NCBI RefSeq assembly: GCF_949987535.1
Contig: NC_080079.1
Coordinates: forward strand, 3,358,501 to 3,422,500
Length of the DNA: 64,000 nt
From: Balaenoptera acutorostrata
Lineage: Eukaryota; Chordata; Mammalia; Artiodactyla; Balaenopteridae
Reading direction: 5' to 3'
The position numbers and the translations under genes were made by a program. This document shows positions 47,400 through 58,780 of the stretch, piece by piece. The notes beneath the pieces are model-generated. The model was given only the letters and a program-made list of their open reading frames with translations, had not been told where the DNA came from and did not search any database. How positions within the stretch are numbered: position 1 is the first letter of the stretch; each line of letters starts with the position of its first letter.

Positions 47400-49830
47400 A
47401 CTCACTCTCCAAAGTGTTTTATATTTTAACTGACGTGTGATTGGCATACAATAAATTGCACATATTTCAAGTGTAAAATCTGATAAGCTTTGACATATCT
47501 GTGCCTGTGAAACCATCACCGTGATCAAGGTAATGAAATATCTATTGCCCCCCAAAGTATCACCCCCCCAAGGTGGCGCTTTGTGATTCTTCTTCCTCTG
47601 CCCAGATACCACCATCCCCAGGTAACCACTGATCTGCTGTCTGTCACTATGTATCAGTTTACATTTGCTAGAATTTTACATACATGGAATCGAACCGTGT
47701 GTATTCTTTTCTTCTTTGACCTCTTTTACTCAGTAACATTATCTTGAGATTTGTCCATGTTGTGTATCAGTAGTTCCTTTTCTTTTAAAAAAACGGTTTG
47801 TTCATTTTTGTTGCTGTATAGTGTTTCATCGGATGGATATGCCACAATTCATCTACTCACCTGAGGATGGAAATTTGGATTGTTTCAGGTTTTTAGCTAT
47901 TATAAATAAGCTTTTGTGAACATCTGTGTACAAATTTTATATGGACACATGCTTTCTTTTAGGTAAATAATTAGGAGTAGAATAGCTGAGTCATATGGTA
48001 GGTGTACTTTTGAAGCTGCCAAACTGTTTTCCAGAGTGCTTGTAAATTTTCCATTCCCATCAACAGTGTAGTTCCGAGGCTAGTTCCAGAATCTAGCCTT
48101 GGTATGGTCAGTCTTTTAAATTTTAATTAAGCTAATATGCATGTAGTAGTGAATTATTGTGGTTTTAATTTGCATTTTTTCTAATGACTAATTGTGTGAA
48201 GCATCTTCTCATGTGCTTATTTTTCAAAAGTATATCTTTGATGGAGTGTCTTTTCAAGTCTTTTGTCTAGTTTTAAAAATTGAGTTGTTTTCTCCTTATT
48301 GAATTTTGAGAGTACTTTGTATATAACTAATAAGGTTCTTTATCAGGTATATGCTTTGTAAGTATTTTCTCACAGTCTATGGCTTGTCTTTTCATTGACT
48401 TAACAGTGCCTTTAGCAGAGTAGAAGCTTTTAATTTTCATCAAGTGTATTTTATTGGTTTCTTTTTTTTAAATTGAAATGTAGTTGATATACAATACGGT
48501 GTTAGTTTCAGGTGTACAGTAAAGTGATTCAGTTACACTGTTAGTTTCTTTGTATGGATCATACTTTTTGTGTATTCCCTAAGAAATCTTCGTCTAACTC
48601 AGCATCCCCCAAATTTTCTCCTGTTTTTTATTCCAGGAGTTTTATGGTTTAAGTTTTTACATTTAGACTTTTTCTCCATTTTGAGTTCATTTTTGTTTGT
48701 GGTGCATATGGATATCCTTCCTCCACGGAACTGTCTTTGCGCATTTGTAACAAATTAATTGTCCACATATGTGTGGATCTGTTTCTGGACTCCATGGCAT
48801 CAGTCATCTGCTTGTCAGTCTTTATGTCAATACGACACTTCTACAGCTTTAAAATAGCACTTGAGATGAGTTATTCCTCTAATTTTGTTATTTTTCAGAG
48901 TTGTTTTGGCTATTTTAGGTCTTTTGCATTTCCATATGAATTTTAGCATTAGCTCGTTCATTCCCACCAAAAAAAACCTCTGGGAATTTTGGTTGAGTTT
49001 GTGTGGAATTTATAGTTCAGTTTGGAGACAGCTGGTGTCAAAACAGCATGGAGTCTTCTGGCTCATGAACACATTACATTTCTACATTTATTTGGGTCTT
49101 AATTTCTCTCAGCAATATTTTGTAGTTTTCAGTGAACAGGTCTCACAATCTTTTGTCAAATTTATCCCTAAATATTTCATATATTTTGGTGCTATTGTAA
49201 ATGATGCTATTGTTTTTATTTTAAGTTCTGATTGTTGCCAGTACATGGAAATACAATTGATTTTTGGTTTTGATTATGCATCCTGCAACCTTCCCAAACT
49301 CACATGTTAGTTTTAGGAGTTTTTGTATGTTCCAGATTTTCTACCTAGGTGCTCATGTAATCTGCAAATAGACAGTTTTGCCTCTTCCTTTTCAATCTGG
49401 ATGCCTACTACTTATTTATTCTTTCCTTGCTTTACTGCCCTGCGTGGAACCTCTAGTACCATATTGAACAGAAGTCTGAGAGCAGACATATGTGTCTCAA
49501 TACTGATCACGGGGGAAAGAATTCAGCCTCTCACCACCGAATATGATGTTGGCTCTAGGTTTTTCTTAGATGCTCTTTTTCATGTTTAGAGAGTTCTCTT
49601 CTATTCCTGCTTTGATTAGAGCTTTTATCAGTATTGGATGTTAGATTTTGTCAAATGCTTTTTCTGAGTTTTTGAGATGATCTCATGGTTTTTCCTTTTT
49701 AGTGTGTCAGTATGGTGAAGCACACTGGTTTTCAAATGTTAAACCAACCTTGCATTCATGGGATAAACCCCATTTAGTTGTGTTGTGTTATGCTTCTTAT
49801 AGAAGTGATTTAAATGTATTGTTTCGTTTA
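47400..49830 (-). mobile_element. Old L1, 3' UTR and ORF2, split by a short younger L1
   Basis: The 3' UTR ('tgattggcatacaataaattgcac', 'gtgaaaccatcaccgtgatcaagg') is followed by ORF2 sequence from C-terminus to mid reverse transcriptase, all in minus orientation ('tgagtcatatggtaggtgtac', 'ccttgcattcatgggataaaccc'). It faces the plus-strand L1 remnant on its left tail to tail. The plus frames at 48570-49589 are antisense shadows of ORF2. Confidence 0.85.
48465..48540 (-). mobile_element. Very short L1 3'-end insertion
   Basis: Only about 76 bp of L1 3' end ('aaattgaaatgtagttgatatac', 'ttcaggtgtacagtaaagtg') sit between an 11-bp duplication with one mismatch (ttggtttcttt at 48454-48464, ttagtttcttt at 48541-48551). 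It interrupts the older L1. Confidence 0.75.
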
Positions 49831-49967
49831 ATTTCATAACAACCTTATGTGGTACAAATACTATTATTCCTATTTCTCATCAGAGGAAATTGAGGCACTG
49901 ATGATTTTGTCCCTTGACCAAATCATCTAACAAGAAGCACTGGGATAGATCTGGGGTGATGGTCTAA
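49831..49967 (-). repeat. MIR SINE
   Basis: 'cataacaaccttatgtggtacaaatactattattcctatttctcatcagaggaaattgaggcactg' followed by 'cccttgaccaaatcatctaacaagaagcactggga' is the minus-strand MIR order. Confidence 0.8.
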
Positions 49968-49971
49968 CCCA

Positions 49972-50200
49972 GCGGTCCCCAACCTTTTTGGCACCAGGGA
50001 CCGGTTTCGTGGAAGACAATTTTTCCACGGACCAGGAAGGGGGGCTGGGATGGTTCAGGCGGCAGTGCGAGCGATGGGGAGAGATGGGGGTGGCAGATGA
50101 AGCTTCGCTCGCTCACCCGCCGCTCACCTCCTGCTGTGGGGCCCGGTTCCTAACAGGCCATGGACCAGTGTGGCCCAGGGGTTGGGGACCCCTGGTCTAA
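49972..50200 (+). mobile_element. MER1-like hAT-Charlie MITE
   Basis: The ends are imperfect inverted repeats: 'cagcggtccccaaccttttt' at the left and 'ggccc..ggggttggggacccctg' at the right. The inner words ('ggcaccagggaccggtttcgtggaag', 'gatgaagcttcgctcgctc', 'cctgctgtggggcccggttcctaacaggcca') match the MER1/Charlie3-related family. It is non-coding and carries a central deletion. Confidence 0.85.
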
Positions 50201-50224
50201 CCCAAAGCCTGAACTCTTAACATC

Positions 50225-50800
50225 CAGAGTAGAAATGCAAACTAGAATATCACTGACACATTTTCACCGGTATGCATGGCCATGATTAAATATAGTAACA
50301 ATATTTAGTGCTGGTAAGGGAATAGATAAAATTATAAATTTCTAGTAGGAAAGTAAGTAGGTATAAACCTTCAGAGGGGAGTTTGGTAATATGTCTGAAA
50401 ATGTGAAATTTGTACTAACAAGATAATTCAGTGTATGTGCAAAGGTGTCTACGCAGTGCTTTTCATTGCAGCTTAGGAGATAGATACATTTTAGAACATG
50501 AAGAGGTGGAGTACTGTGGAACTGTTAAGATGACATTTTTTTTTTCACCTGGGTATTTTTCCACTTTAATAAATGTTATGAAAGAAGCAGGTTGTAAGTC
50601 AATGTATGTAGTGTGATCCCATTCATATAAATCTAATCTATTTATACCCATCCATAGGGTCAAGAGAGAAGCTGGAAGGATCCCCCTCAGTAAGAACAAA
50701 TAATACAGTCATTTTTGTGTGCTGGGGGTGGAGGGTGGGAAGGGAAAAACTCAGGGAGAAGGAACGTGTTGTGCTGTGGTCCCTTGCTATCATACAACAA
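50225..50800 (+). mobile_element. Old L1, ORF2 C-terminus and 3' UTR
   Basis: Degraded plus-strand L1: 'gggagtttggtaatatgtctg', 'gtctacgcagtgcttttcattgcagc', 'gtgtgatcccattcatataaa', then a 3' UTR-like purine-rich part. Inactive. Confidence 0.65.
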
Positions 50801-51374
50801 CTGTGCTGCCTGCAGTCTCCCCAGGAAGGAGAGTCCATCACCTCAAGTAGCACCGAAACTCTTCCAGGCGAGAGAGCCATCGGGAGATGCCATGTGGAAT
50901 CCCTAGCGTTTTGTCAAAGCTTAAGGGGAATGGAAGAATGGCCCATTGAGAGTAAAAATTGTCCTGGAAAATCAGGACACATGTTTGATAGATTTGTATA
51001 CTCTGATTTTGTGTAGGTTGGACGACACCTGGGTTGTGGCACATAGACTCTTAGGGAGCTGAGCATGTTCCAGAATGAGGCCATCCCCCACCTTGACAGC
51101 TCCATGACAAAGGACCCCCTGGCTTCTGCTTGATCACCTCCAACAGTCAGAGATCACCTGATGTTGCTTGAGAAGAACCTCATTGCTGAGCAGTGATAAC
51201 TGGTCCAAGAAATAGTTTCCCCTACCCTGAGCCCAGGTCAGCATCCTTACATCCCTTACCCACTGATGTCGAGACTCATCCGACAAAAGATGCTTCTCAG
51301 CCACCTGGAGATGGTGGTTCCGGTTCATCTCTTCTTCTTCCGGTGGGACCCTCTCTGTTCTTCAGTGCGCCTTT
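50801..51374. other. Unique sequence left of the full-length L1
   Basis: No recognisable gene or repeat. It ends in the L1 target site. Confidence 0.45.
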
Positions 51375-51408
51375 TGTGCTGTCGTTTCTTTTCTTTTTTT
51401 TTTTTTTA

Positions 51409-51776
51409 AACATCTTTATTGAAGTATAATTGCTTTACAATGGTGTGTTAGTTTCTGCTTTATAACAAAGTGAATCAGTTATACATATACATATGTTCCC
51501 ATATCTCTTCCCTCTTGTGTCTCCCTCCCTCCCACCCTCCCCATCCCACCGCTCTAGGTGGTCACAAAGCACCGAGCTGATCTCCCTGTGCTATGCGGCT
51601 GCTTCCCACTAGCTATCTATTTTACATTTGGTAGTGTATATATGTCCATGACACTCTCTCACCCTGTCACATCTCACCCCTCCCCCTCCCCATATCCTCA
51701 AGTCCATTTTCTAGTAGGTCTGTGTCTTTATTCCCATCTTGCCACTAGGTTCTTCATGGCCTTTTTTTTTTTTCCC
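51409..51776 (-). other. L1 3' UTR
   Basis: It follows the ORF2 stop and runs to the A-rich tail. It contains the purine-rich stretch seen (as its complement) at 51500-51550, the conserved words 'gtgaatcagttatacatatac' and 'attgctttacaatggtgtg', and a T-run at 51760-51775. The same sequence recurs in the truncated L1s at 2.2, 31.6 and 18.8 kb. Confidence 0.9.
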
Positions 51777-54700
51777 TTAGATTCCATATATATGTGTTAG
51801 CATACTGTATTTGTTTTTCTCTTTCTGACTTACTTCACTCTGTATGACAGACTCTAACTCCATCCACCTCATTACAAATACCTCCATTTCAGTTCTTTTT
51901 ATGGCTGAGTAATATTCCATTGTATATATGTGCCACATCTTCTTTATCCATTCATCTGTCGATGGACACTTAGGTTGCTTCCATGTCCTGGCTATTGTAA
52001 ATAGAGCTGCAATGAACATTTTGGTACATGACTCTTTTTGACCTATGGTTTTCTCAGGGTATATGCCCAGTAGTGGGATTGCTGGGTCGTATGGTAGTTC
52101 TATTTGTAGTTTTTTAAGGAACCTCCATACTGTTCTCCATAGTGGCTGTATCAATTTACATTCCCACCAGCAGTGCAAGAGTGTTCCCTTTCCTCCACAC
52201 CCTCTCCAGCATTTATTGTTTCTAGATTTTTTGATGATGGCCATTCTGACCGGTGTGAGATGATATCTCATTGTAGTTTTGATTTGCATTTCTCTAATGA
52301 TTAATGATGTTGAGCATTCTTTCATGTGTCTGTTGGCAATCTGTATATCTTCTTTGGAGAAATGTCTGTTTAGGTCTTCTGCACATTTTTGGATTGGGTT
52401 GTTCGTTGTTTTGTTATTGAGCTGCATGAGCTGCTTGTAAATCTTGGAGATTAATCCTTTGTCAGTTGCTTCATTTGCAAATATTTTCTCCCATTCTGAG
52501 GGTTGTCTTTTGGTCTTGTTTATGATTTCCTTTGCTGTGCAAAAGCTTTTAAGTTTCATTAGGTCCCATTTGTTTATTTGTGTTCTTATTTCCATTTCTC
52601 TAGGAGCTGGGTCAAAAAGAATCTTGCTGTGATGTATGTCATAGAGTGTTCTGCCTATGTTTTCCTCTAAGAGTTTGATAGTGTCTGGCCTTACACTTAG
52701 GTCTTTAATCCATTTTGAGTTTATTTTTGTGCATGGTGTCAGGGAGTGTTCTAATTTCATACTTTTACATGTATCTGTCCAATTTTCCCAGCACCACTTA
52801 TTGAAGAGGCTGTCTTTTCTCCACTGTATATGCTTGCCTCCTTTATCAAAGATAAGGTGACCATATGTGCGTGGGTTTATCTCTGGACTTTCTATCCTGT
52901 TCCATTGATCTATATTTCTGTTTTTGTGCCAGTACCAAACTGTCTTGATTACTGTAGCTTTGTAATATAGTCTGAAGTCAGGGAGCCTGATTCCCCCAGC
53001 TCCATTTTTCGCTCTCAAGATTGCTTTGGCTATTCGGGGTCTTTTGTGTTTCCATACAAATTGTGAAATTTTTTGTTCTAGTTCTGTGAAAAATGCCAGT
53101 GGTAGTTTGATAGGGATTGCATTGAATCTGTAGATTGCTTTGGGTAGTAGAGTCATTTTCACAATGTTGATTCTTCCAATCCAAGAACATGGCATATCTC
53201 TCCATCTATTTGTATCATCTTTAATTTCTTTCATCAGTGTCTTATAATTTTCTGCATACAGGTCTTTTGTCTCCTTAGGTAGGTTTATTCCTAGATGTTT
53301 TATTCTTTTTGTTGCAATGGTAAACGGGAGTGTTTTCTAAATTTCACTTTCAGATTTTTCGTCATTAGTGTATAGAAATGCAAGAGATTTCTGTGCATTA
53401 ATTTTGTATCCTGCTACTTTACCAAATTCATTGATTAGCTCTAGGAGTTTTCTGGTAGCATCTTTAGGATTCTCTATGTATAGTATCATGTCATCTGCAA
53501 ACAGTGACAGCTTTACTTCTTCTTTTCCGATTTGGATTCCTTTTATTTCTTTTTCTTCTCTGATTGCTGTGGCTAACACTTCCAAAACTATGTTGAATAA
53601 TAGTGGTGAGAGTGGGCAACCTTGTCTTGTTCCTGATCTTAGTGGAAATGGTTTCAGTTTTTCACCATTGAGGACAATGTTGGCTGTGGGTTTGTCATAT
53701 ATGGACTTTATTATGTTGAGGAAAGTTCCCTCTATGCCTACTTTCTGCAGGGCATTTATCATAAATGGGTGTTGAATTTTGTCAAAAGCTTTCTCTGCAT
53801 CTATTGAGATGATCATATGGTTTTTCTCCTTCAGTTTGTTAATATGGTGTATCACATTGATTGATTTGCATATATTGAAGAATCCTTGCATTCCTGGGAT
53901 AAACCCCACTTGATCATGGTGTATGATCCTTTTAATGTGCTGTTGGATTCTGTTTGCTAGTATTTTGTCGAGGATTTTTGCATCTATGTTCATCAGTGAT
54001 ATTGGCCTGTAGTTTTCTTTCTTTGTGACATCTTTGTCTGGTTTTGGTATCAGGGTGATGGTGGCCTCGTAGAATGAGTTTGGGAGTGTTCCTCCCTCTG
54101 CAATATTTTGGAAGAGTTTGAGAAGGATAGGTGTTAGCTCTTCTCTAAATGTTTGATAGAATTCACCTGTGAAGCCATCTGGTCCTGGGCTTTTGTTTGT
54201 TGGAAGGTTTTTAATCACAGTTTCAATTTCAGTGCTTGTGATTGGTCTGTTCATATTTTCTATTTCTTCCTGGTTCAGTCTCGGCAGGTTGTGCATTTCT
54301 AAGAATCTGTCCATTTCTTCCAGGTTGTCCATTTTATTGGCATAGAGTTGCTTGTAGTAATCTCTCATGATCTTTTGTATTTCTGCAGTGTCAGTGGTTA
54401 CTTCTTTTTCATTTCTAATTCTATTGATTTGCGTCTTCTCCCTTTTTCTCTTGATGAGTCTGGCTAATGGTTTATCAATTTTGTTTATCTTCAAAAAGAA
54501 CCAGCTTTTAGTTTCATTGATTTTTGCTATTGTTTCCTTCATTTCTTTTTCATTTATTTCTGACCTGATCTTTATGATTTCTTTCCTTCTGCTGGCTTTG
54601 GGGTTTTTTTGTTCTTCTTTCTCTAATTGCTTTAGGTGCAAGGTTAGGTTGTTTATTCGAGATGTTTCCTGTTTCTTGAGGTAGGCTTGTATTGCTATAC

Positions 54701-55592
54701 ACTTCCCTCTTAGCACTGCTTTTGCTGCGTCCCATAGGTTTTGGGTCGTCGTGTCTCCATTGTCATTTGTTTCTAGGTATTTTTTGATTTCCCCTTTGAT
54801 TTCTTCAGCGATCACTTCGTTATTAAGTAGTGTATTGTGTAGCCTCCAAGTGTTTGTATTTTTTACAGATCTTTTCCTGTAATTGATATCTAGTCTCATA
54901 GTGTTGTGGTCGGAAAAGATACTTGATACGATTTCAATTTTCTTAAATTTACCAAGGCTTGGTTTGTGACCCAAGATATGATCTATCCTGGAGAATGTTC
55001 CATGAGCACTTGAGAAAAATGTGTATTCTGTTGTTTTTGGGTGGAATGTCCTATAAATATCAATTAAGTCCATCTTGTTTAATGTATCATTTAAAGCTTG
55101 TGTTTCCTTATTTATTTTCATTTTGGATGATCTGTCCATTGGTGAAAGTGGGGTGTTAAAGTCCCCTACTATGATTGTGCTGCTGTCGATTTCCCCTTTT
55201 ATGGCTGTTAGTATTTGCCTTATGTATTGAGGTGCTCCTATGTTGGGTGCATAAATATTTACAATTGTTATACCTTCCTCTTGGATTGATCCCTTGATCA
55301 TTATATAGTGTCCTTCTTTGTCTCTTGTAATAGTCTTTATTTTAAAGTCTATTTTGTCTGATATGAGAATTGCTACTCCAGCTTTCTTTTGATTTCCACT
55401 TGCATGGAATATCTTTTTCCATCCCCTCACTTTCAGTCTGTATGTGTCTCCAGGTCTGAAGTGGGTCCCTTGTAGACAGCATATATATGGGTCTTGTTTT
55501 TGTATCCATTCAACCAGTCTGTGTCTTTTGGTGGGAGCATTTAATCCATTTACATTCAAGGTAATTATCGATATGTATGTTCCTATTCCCAT
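51777..55592 (-). pseudogene. L1 ORF2: endonuclease and reverse transcriptase, interrupted by one in-frame TAG
   Basis: ORF2 encodes the L1 endonuclease/reverse transcriptase that nicks target DNA and copies L1 RNA. Total length would be 1271 codons, close to the 1275 of human ORF2. The endonuclease (about 1-240) keeps N13, D144, N146, D204, S227, D228 and H229. The position equal to human E43 is Gly42 (codon GGG at 55467-55469, in CLQGTHF). The reverse transcriptase (about 500-750) keeps FADD (698-701). Codon 752 is TAG (53337-53339). The frame then continues unbroken to 51777, and its first Met opens a 485-codon frame at 53234. A CX3CX7HX4C cysteine motif remains at about 1128-1145 (52158-52211). 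No frameshift separates the parts. Together the stop and the lost Glu should disable this copy. Confidence 0.97.
53337..53339 (-). other. Premature TAG in L1 ORF2
   Basis: The codon follows ...KSESEI at the end of the reverse-transcriptase domain. The following 34 codons up to the Met at 53234 are open and read ORF2-like protein in the same frame, so this is a nonsense change and not a frameshift. Confidence 0.95.
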
Positions 55593-55650
55593 TTTCTTAA
55601 ATGTTTTGGGTTTCTTATTGTAGGTCTTTTCCTTCTCTTGTGTTTCTTGC

Positions 55651-56544
55651 CTAGAGAAGTTCCCTTAGCATTTGTTGTAAAGCTGGTTTGGTGCTGCTGA
55701 ACTCTCTCAGCTTTTGCTTGTCTGTAAAGGTTTTAATTTCTCCATCACATCTGAATGAGATCCTTGCTGGGTAGAGTAATCTTGGCTGTAGGTTTTTCTC
55801 CTTCATCACTTTAAGTATATCCTGCCACTCCCTTCTGGCTTGCAGAGTTTCTGCTGAAAGATCAGATGTTAACCTTATGGGGATTCCCTTGTGTGTTATT
55901 TGTTGTTTTTCCCTTGCTGCTTTTAATATGTTTTCTTTATATTTAATTTTTGACAGTTTGATTAATATGTGTCTTGGCGTGTTTCTCCTTGGATTTATCC
56001 TGTATGGGACTCTCTGTGCTTCCAGGACTTGATTAACTATTTCCTTTCCCATATTAGGGAAGTTTTCAACTATAATCTCTTCAAATATTTTCTCAGTCCC
56101 TTTCTTTTTCTCTTCTTCTTCTGGGACCCCTATAATTCGAATTTTGGTGCGTTTAATCTTGTCCCAGAGGTCTCTGAGACTGTCCTCAGTTCTTTTCATT
56201 CTTTTTTCTTTATCCTGCTCTGCAGTAGTTATTTCCACCATTTTATCTTCCAGGTCACTTATCCTTTCTTCTGCCTCAGTTATTCTGCTATTGATCCCAT
56301 CTAGAGTATTTTTAATTTCATTTATTGTGTTTTTCATCGTTGCTTGGTTCCTCTTTAGTTCTTCTACGTCCTTGTTAAATGTTTCTTGCATTTTCTCTAT
56401 TCTATTTCCAAGATTTTGGATCATCCTTACTATCATTATTCTGAATTCTTTTTCAGGTAGACTACCTATTTCCTTTTCATTTGTTAGGTCTGGTGTGTTT
56501 TGACCCTGCTCCTTCATCTGCTGTGTGTTTTTCTGTCGTCTCAT
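55651..56544 (-). CDS. L1 ORF1 protein (RNA-binding chaperone), intact
   Basis: A 297-residue open frame. ORF1p forms trimers that coat L1 RNA in the cytoplasm and act as a nucleic acid chaperone. The N-terminal part is charged. Residues about 35-130 have the heptad pattern of the trimer coiled coil ([12 protein letters not shown]... to RDLWDKI). Residues about 134-220 are the RRM, with RIIGVPE at 136-142 and the basic [10 protein letters not shown] stretch at 184-193. The C-terminal domain (about 221-285) includes [14 protein letters not shown] and ends in [10 protein letters not shown]. No stop or shift is seen. The length is somewhat below the 338 residues of the human protein, mostly at the N-terminus. 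It is followed by a 58-bp spacer and ORF2. Confidence 0.97.
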   Translation of the reverse strand: MRRQKNTQQMKEQGQNTPDLTNEKEIGSLPEKEFRIMIVRMIQNLGNRIEKMQETFNKDVEELKRNQATMKNTINEIKNTLDGINSRITEAEERISDLEDKMVEITTAEQDKEKRMKRTEDSLRDLWDKIKRTKIRIIGVPEEEEKKKGTEKIFEEIIVENFPNMGKEIVNQVLEAQRVPYRINPRRNTPRHILIKLSKIKYKENILKAAREKQQITHKGIPIRLTSDLSAETLQARREWQDILKVMKEKNLQPRLLYPARISFRCDGEIKTFTDKQKLREFSSTKPALQQMLRELL

Positions 56545-57664
56545 TTTGCTTATCTTACTGTGTTTGGGGTCTCCTTTTCACAGGCTGCAGGTTCGTAGTT
56601 CCCGTTGTTTATGGTATCTGTCCCCAGTGGCTAAGGTTAGTTCAGTGGGTTGTGTAAGCTTCCTGGTGGAGGGAACTAGTGCCTGAGTTCTGGTGGATGA
56701 GGCTGGATCTTGTCTTTCTGGTGGGCACGTCCACGTCTGGTGGTGTATTTTGGGGTGTCTGTGGCCTTATTATGATTTTAGGCAGCCTCTCTGCTAATGG
56801 ATGGGGCTGTGTTCCTGTCTTGCTAGTTGTTTGGCATAGGGTGTCCAGTGCTGTAGCTTGCTGGTCGTTGAGTGAAGCTGGGTCTTGATGTTGAGATGGA
56901 GATCTCTGGGAGATTTTTGCCGTTTGGTATTACGTGGAGCTGGGAGGTCTCTTGTGGACCGGTGTCCTGAAGTTGGCTCTCCCACCTCAGAGGCACAGCC
57001 CTGATGCCTGGCTGGAGCACCAAGAGCCTTTCATCCACACGGCTCAGAGTAAAAGGGAGAAAAAATAGAAAGAAAGAAAGAAAGAGGATATAATATAGTG
57101 AAGTAAAATAAAGCTATTGTAAAGCAAAGCTATACAGACAAAATCTCACCCAGAAGCATATACATATACACTCACAAAAAAAGGAAAAGGGGAAAAATTA
57201 ATATATTCTGCTCCCAAAGTCCACCTCCTGAATTTGGGATGATTCGTTGTCTATTCAGGTATTCCACAGATGCAGGTACATCAAGTTGTTTGTGGAGCTT
57301 TAATCCGCTGCTTCTGAGGCTGCTGGGAGAGATTTCCCCTTCTCTTCCCTGTTCGCACCGCTCCTGGGGTTCAGCTTTGGATTTGGACCCGCCTCTGCGT
57401 GTAGGTCGCCTGAGGGCGTCTGTTCCCGCCCAGACAGGACGGGGTTAAAGGCGCAGCTGCTTCGGGGGCTCTGGCTCACTCAGGCCGCGGGGAGGGAGGG
57501 GTACAGAGGAGGCGGGGCGAGCCTGCGGCGGCCGAGGCCGGCGTGACGTTGCACCAGCTCGAGGCGCGCAGTGCGTTCTCCCGGGGATGTTGTCCCCGGA
57601 TCCCGGGACCCTGGCAGTGGCGGGCTGCACAGGCTCCCGGGAGGGGAGGTGTGGAGAGTGACCT

Positions 57665-58528
57665 GTGCTCACACACAGGCTTTTTGGAGGCGGCAGCAGC
57701 AGCCTTAGCGTCTCATGTCCGTCTCTGGGATCCGCGCTGATAGCCGCGGCTCGCGCCCTTCTCTGGAGTTCGTTTAGGCGGCGCTCTGAATCCCCTCTCC
57801 TTGCGCACCACGAAACAAAGAGGCAAGAAAAAGTCTCTTGCCTCTTCGGCAGCTGCAGACTTTTTCCCGGACTCCCTCCCGGCTACCTGTGGCGCGCTAA
57901 CCCCTTCAGGCTGTGTTCACGCCGCCAGCCCCAGTCCTCTCCCTGCGATCCGACCGCAGCCCGAGCCTCAGCTCCCAGCCCCGCCCGCCCCGGCGGGGGA
58001 GCAGACAAGCCTCTCGGGCTGGTGAGCGCCGCTCGGCGCCGAGCCTCTGTGCGGGAGTCTCTCCGATTTTCCCTCTGCGCCCCTGTTGCTGTGGGGTCCG
58101 CTCTGATGGCCGCGGCTCGCGCCTTTCTCTGGAGTTCGTTTAGGCGGCGCTCTGAATCCCCTCTCCTCGCGCACCAGGAAACACAGAGGGAAGAAAAAGT
58201 CTCTTGCCTCTTCGGCAGCTGCAGACTTTTTCCCGGACTCCCTCCCGGCTCGCCGTGGTGCTCTAACCCCTTCAGGCTGTGTTCACACCGCCAGCCCCAG
58301 TCCTCTCCCTGCGATCCGACCGCAGCCCGAGCCTCAGCTCCCAGCCCCGCCCGCCCCGGCGGGGGAGCAGACAAGCCTCTCGGGCTGGTGAGCGCTGCTC
58401 GGCGCCGACCCTCCGTGCGGGAATCTCTCCGCTTTGCCCTCCGCACCCCCGTGGCTGCGCTCTCCTCCGTGGCTCCGAAGCTTCCCCCCTCTGCCACCCG
58501 CAGTCTCTGCCCGCGAAGGGGCTCCTAG
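57665..58528 (+). other. Antisense open frame (287 codons) across the L1 tandem units
   Basis: The plus strand, antisense to the L1, is open for 287 codons. The frame contains a 122-residue repeat twice; the first copy starts GSALIAAARALLWSSF and the second GSALMAAARAFLWSSF. The sense strand is also open for 204 codons over much of the same DNA (57883-58497). Primate L1 has a short antisense ORF0 in its 5' UTR. This frame is not homologous as far as I can see, but it has a comparable position. High GC content lowers stop frequency, so coding is doubtful. Confidence 0.3.
57731..58462 (-). repeat. Two tandem 366-bp units in the L1 5' UTR
   Basis: Unit 1 is 57731-58096 and unit 2 is 58097-58462. 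Anchors are exactly 366 bp apart: 'tccgcgctgatagccgcgg' (57731) with 'tccgctctgatggccgcgg' (58097), 'cgtttaggcggcgctctg' (57771 with 58137), and 'ccctctgcgcccc' (58071) with 'ccctccgcacccc' (58437). By eye the units are about 93% identical. They resemble in principle the promoter monomers of mouse L1s. The length is a multiple of three, so frames run through both units. Confidence 0.95.
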
Positions 58529-58770
58529 TGCGTGGACACCTTTCCTCCTTCACGGCTCCCTCCCACTGGTGCTGGTCCCATCCCTATTCTTTTGTCTCTG
58601 TTGTTTCTTTTTTCTTTTGCCCTACCCAAGTACGGGGGGAGTTTCTTGCCTTTTGGGAGGTCTGACGTTTTCTGCCCGCGTTCAGTGGGTGTTCTGTAGG
58701 AGCAGTTCCACATGTAGATGTATTTCTACTGTATCTGTGGAAAGGAAGGTGATCTCCGCGTCTTACTCTT

Positions 58771-58780
58771 CCGCCATCTT
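58771..58780 (-). promoter_or_regulatory. YY1-type site at L1 5' end
   Basis: AAGATGGCGG on the minus strand, close to the element's first base. Confidence 0.75.

Noticed and set aside
48885..49310. 141-codon plus frame with membrane-like residues
   Set aside because: Antisense of old L1 ORF2; A-rich ORF2 sense gives Phe/Leu/Ile-rich antisense frames.
57883..58497. 204-codon minus frame in the L1 5' UTR as a separate protein gene
   Set aside because: It is within the L1 leader and GC-rich; kept only as part of the tandem-unit observation.
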